From positions 72,756 through 136,755 of the forward strand of contig PUQB01000649.1 of assembly GCA_003024785.1 (NCBI GenBank): a stretch of 64,000 bases of DNA, given 5' to 3'. Position numbers and translations under genes: made by a program. This DNA comes from Selaginella tamariscina (lineage: Eukaryota; Streptophyta; Lycopodiopsida; Selaginellales; Selaginellaceae). The notes beneath the pieces were generated by a model. That model had not been told where the DNA came from, made no database searches, and saw only the letters and a program-made list of their open reading frames with translations. Below, piece after piece: positions 61,501 to 64,000 of this stretch (position 1 is its first letter; every line of letters begins with the position of its first letter).

Positions 61501-61732
61501 AGATGGTGCAGCGGCGATCCAGCTTCCGAGGGACTGGGCCGTAGAAAAGTCTATGAGATCGTCCCAACTTAAGTTACAACGGGGAGTGTTGCTCGAGCTA
61601 CGTGAGCAAGGTGTACATGAGACAAAGAAAGAGCAGCTGAAGCCACATGCTAGATGGCCGTTTCACCCAGTTGTTCCAGTTGTGCTGCTTTACCCCAAAA
61701 ACACCCGTTATATATATATATATAATATATAT

Positions 61733-61782
<50 letters not shown>

Positions 61783-62076
61783 AGAGAGAGACATGTATAG
61801 AGAGAAGCATGTCACAAATATTCAAAGGTGACAAACAAATTCCAGTAGCGCTGCTGCGTGCAAATGCAGGGTGATCTATATGAACCATTGAAACTGTACG
61901 AAGAAAAGCAACAACGACAACTTCCTCGTTTTCGTATAAAGCAGTTTGGAATTTTAAACTAATGGTAACACGTAGTTAAGTTTGTGTACAAGTTTAACCC
62001 AGGCGATAATGCTGCAAGCTTCTTCCCTCTCTGAGTTACTGATTGAATTATCTGTTTTGATGAGTTGATTATATTA

Positions 62077-62138
<62 letters not shown>

Positions 62139-62262
62139 CGCACACCACACAAAAAAATAGGAGTTTATACAAATACAGTAATATCCAGTTAGAATATTCT
62201 AGCAATATACGTTTAGGTCATCTTACAATAACCTTTAAAGGTTTCTACCTTTAAGGTATTAG
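61501..62262. other. Spacer with two (TA)n(GA)n runs
   Basis: Compound microsatellites at about 61,710-61,790 and 62,076-62,137. The second lies about 185 bp upstream of the EF-hand start. No gene. Confidence 0.5.
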
Positions 62263-62321
62263 TATAAATAGCCTCTCTAGCTTAGGATGTTCTATAGGAA
62301 AAGTTTTTCTACAATCTTAAT
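62191..62321 (+). promoter_or_regulatory. Promoter of the EF-hand gene
   Basis: A TATA box, TATAAATA, sits at 62,263-62,270, about 52 nt before the ATG. Upstream is a two-unit heat-shock-element-like core (aGAAtaTTCt, 62,191-62,200) and an 'acctttaaaggt' palindrome with a second 'acctttaaggt' copy (62,231-62,256). The TATA call is strong; the stress-element reading is weak because only two GAA units are good. Confidence 0.6.
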
Positions 62322-62684
62322 ATGGGTGTTGTGATCTTGGATGGTTCTAATATCAGATCCTTTGTGAAGGATACAAAGGTATTCCAGGAGTTTATCAGGC
62401 AGGAATTCAACAACTTAGACGCAGAGAAAACAGGCTTTATTTCAAGGACATGTTTTGGGGAGAAGATGAACTTCTTAAACTCGGTTGACGAGCTTGACAA
62501 TGAGGAGATCACTTCCTTGTCTATGTTTGATGCTGACCAAGATGGCAAAATAGACATGAAAGAGTTTGGGAGCCAGTTGGAGTCTCTCTTGCTAGTAATG
62601 GCCGCAGGCCTTGAGCAGCCTATGTTCATGGTTTTGAGTGAAAATAGCCTGCTTCAAGATGTTGCAAAGTATATTGGTGCTTGA
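62322..62684 (+). CDS. Small EF-hand calcium-binding protein, single exon, intact (120 aa)
   Basis: Starts MGVVILDGSNIRSFVKDTKV, matching the 'VVILDG-S-x-x-R-x-FV' opening of a plant-specific EF-hand protein family. The first hand is degenerate (LDAEKTGFISRTCFG). The second is canonical: DADQDGKIDMKE with Asp at 1, 3 and 5, Gly at 6 and Glu at 12. It ends in a conserved-looking helix (LLVMAAGLEQPMFMVLSENS). No signal peptide or membrane span. It is likely a cytosolic calcium sensor; its partner is unknown. TATA and polyadenylation signals bracket it, so the gene looks active. It is slightly shorter than the relatives I recall. Confidence 0.9.
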   Translation: MGVVILDGSNIRSFVKDTKVFQEFIRQEFNNLDAEKTGFISRTCFGEKMNFLNSVDELDNEEITSLSMFDADQDGKIDMKEFGSQLESLLLVMAAGLEQPMFMVLSENSLLQDVAKYIGA

Positions 62685-62710
62685 CATGCTTATTGTAATG
62701 ATTTTGGATC

Positions 62711-62716
62711 AATAAA
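62711..62716 (+). terminator. Polyadenylation signal of the EF-hand gene
   Basis: A canonical AATAAA lies 27 nt after the stop codon, followed by a GT-rich stretch (62,733-62,764), the usual downstream arrangement. Confidence 0.7.
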
Positions 62717-64000
62717 GCTTTTCTTCAAACTAGTGTCTGTGTTTGTGTGTGCGTGTGCGTGTGCGCGGGCTTACTCGTACGTGTTTTACTACTTGCTAAG
62801 GCGCTTTGCACACACATATGGGTGTTAATTTATATAGATATTTTGAATATTTTAATTGATCACGCTCAATTAAAACAAGAAGTATTATAGATAATAAATT
62901 CTGAAACATGTATATGTGTAAAGTTAGAATTTCTTATTTAAATTTGCAAATTTACTTATTATTAGAGACTGAGGGTACATAGTCACACCAAGTAATTTTT
63001 ATATATCTGTGTATAGATTTTTAGTTGAAGGTTAACCTGTTACTTACGACTAGGAGATTAAAAGTTAAGTCGTGAGTTTGAATTTTCATTTTATAAGTTA
63101 TAAATTATAATAAAATTAACATATTTATCTGAAACAAATAATGAAATTATAGTTTATTTTCTAACCTTTATATAAAATTATACTTTACTTTCTGACCTTT
63201 ACAGGATTAATTTAAATATATTAATTTAATTTAATTTAATAATTTATATATTAAATTTTAAATTATCTATTTAAATATTTTATAACTTAAAAGAAATATG
63301 CAAAAACAATATTTTTAATGAAATTAGGTGGGACAGCACCTCCCTTATAAATTTTTTGTACATAATCAACAGTGTTGATCACACACACGCGCACGCACAG
63401 GCTTTTTGAAATGCATGTCTTGAAGACGGCAATTTACATTATATTCACCTACAACTTCGGCCGTGTTTGTATACATAATTGTTCAGAGATATGCTGCTTT
63501 CATGTCATTTTCAATTACTTTACACAGTGTTAATATTTAACGCAATGTGTACGCACAGTGCGTGCGAGTGAGTATATTCTATAGACATGTACACATATAA
63601 ATACACAAATACAGTATCATTTTATGAGTTTAAATGTGGCGCCGCCTATGGTGGGAAGCCATGTGGCAATAAATCACCGTTTTGACCAGCATGACCGGAC
63701 CTAGGTATGCGTGTTAGTGGAAGGCAATAAGAAGAATATTCTAATTTTCAAAATAATATACCATCTTTTACTAGTGTGTGGGGGTGTCTATTTCTTTTTC
63801 TGTACAAAGTCCTAGTTGCAGAATGCAGACAGTGCACTCTCGTGACACCAAGCTATGTACTTATATATGTATTTATATACATATATATGTTAGTGACCTG
63901 TTATATATCATTTTGTACACAAAAATATATGTATTTATACAAAAAGGGCAATGTCAGTAGCACTTCTAGATAGTAAGCCCATGTGCAATCAACCATGCAT
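62717..64000. other. AT-rich 3' end of the window
   Basis: No gene recognised. A weak tRNA-like segment with a B-box-like 'gagtttgaattttc' lies at about 63,020-63,095 and could be an old SINE head. (GT)n and (CA)n runs are scattered. Confidence 0.4.

Overview
This is a land-plant nuclear window, most likely from a seedless vascular plant. A lycophyte of the Selaginella or Isoetes kind is my guess from the PPR style; that is inference, not proof. The plant assignment rests on a plant-type tRNA ligase (RNL), a CRWN/NMCP lamina protein, a MIKC*-type MADS-box gene, two PPR genes of the S/PLS kind with 'YAQNGH' and 'YVENGES' repeats, a plant PLAC8/cell-number-regulator gene and telo-box (AAACCCTAA-like) motifs near several gene starts. 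Genes have many short exons and short introns packed with (GT)n, (TA)n and (GA)n runs. Intergenic DNA is very AT-rich.

Layout. 1-10 kb is repeat territory: the end of a large LTR, a tRNA-Leu-like sequence, a tRNA-Ser-headed SINE with an amplified hairpin unit, five copies of a tandem repeat, an AT-rich desert, and a broken Ty3/Gypsy element with short LTRs (5.21-10.04 kb). 10.6-30 kb is the main gene island: DDX47/RH10 helicase (-), PLAC8 protein (-), two PPR genes (+), a MIKC* MADS gene (-) and CRWN (-). 30.7-38.5 kb holds an F-box-associated-like gene (+), a Gypsy remnant, a terminal-inverted-repeat element (MITE-like), a 1-kb-arm inverted repeat and a small uncertain gene. 39-45.7 kb is an intact 27-exon tRNA ligase (+). 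46-48 kb has a second SINE copy and a second MITE-like copy. 49.2-51.5 kb is a TPR-SET protein gene (-). 52-60 kb is AT-rich DNA plus a minus-strand Gypsy element interrupted by a 1.8-kb solo-LTR-like insert. 60-64 kb has a GH5 glycosidase fragment, two unrecognised ORFs and a compact single-exon EF-hand gene (+).

The genes do not form one pathway. They are ordinary nuclear housekeeping and regulatory genes: RNA helicase and tRNA splicing, nuclear lamina, organelle RNA editing or processing factors, and transcription. The most important cross-cutting observation concerns frame. Hand-built exon models of RNL (3,195 nt), the MADS gene (960 nt) and the EF-hand gene are perfectly in frame. The helicase, PLAC8, both PPR genes, CRWN, the F-box-like gene and the SET gene together need at least about 20 one- or two-base shifts, mostly in homopolymers. 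In three introns the missing base is exactly one G at the splice junction. This looks like residual assembly indels or recent decay, and it must be settled before any of these genes is called a pseudogene.

I found no bacterial-style operon, CRISPR array or other gene cluster suggesting a wholly new system. The least conventional signals are the 1-kb inverted repeat, the hairpin-amplified SINE and the junction-G anomaly.
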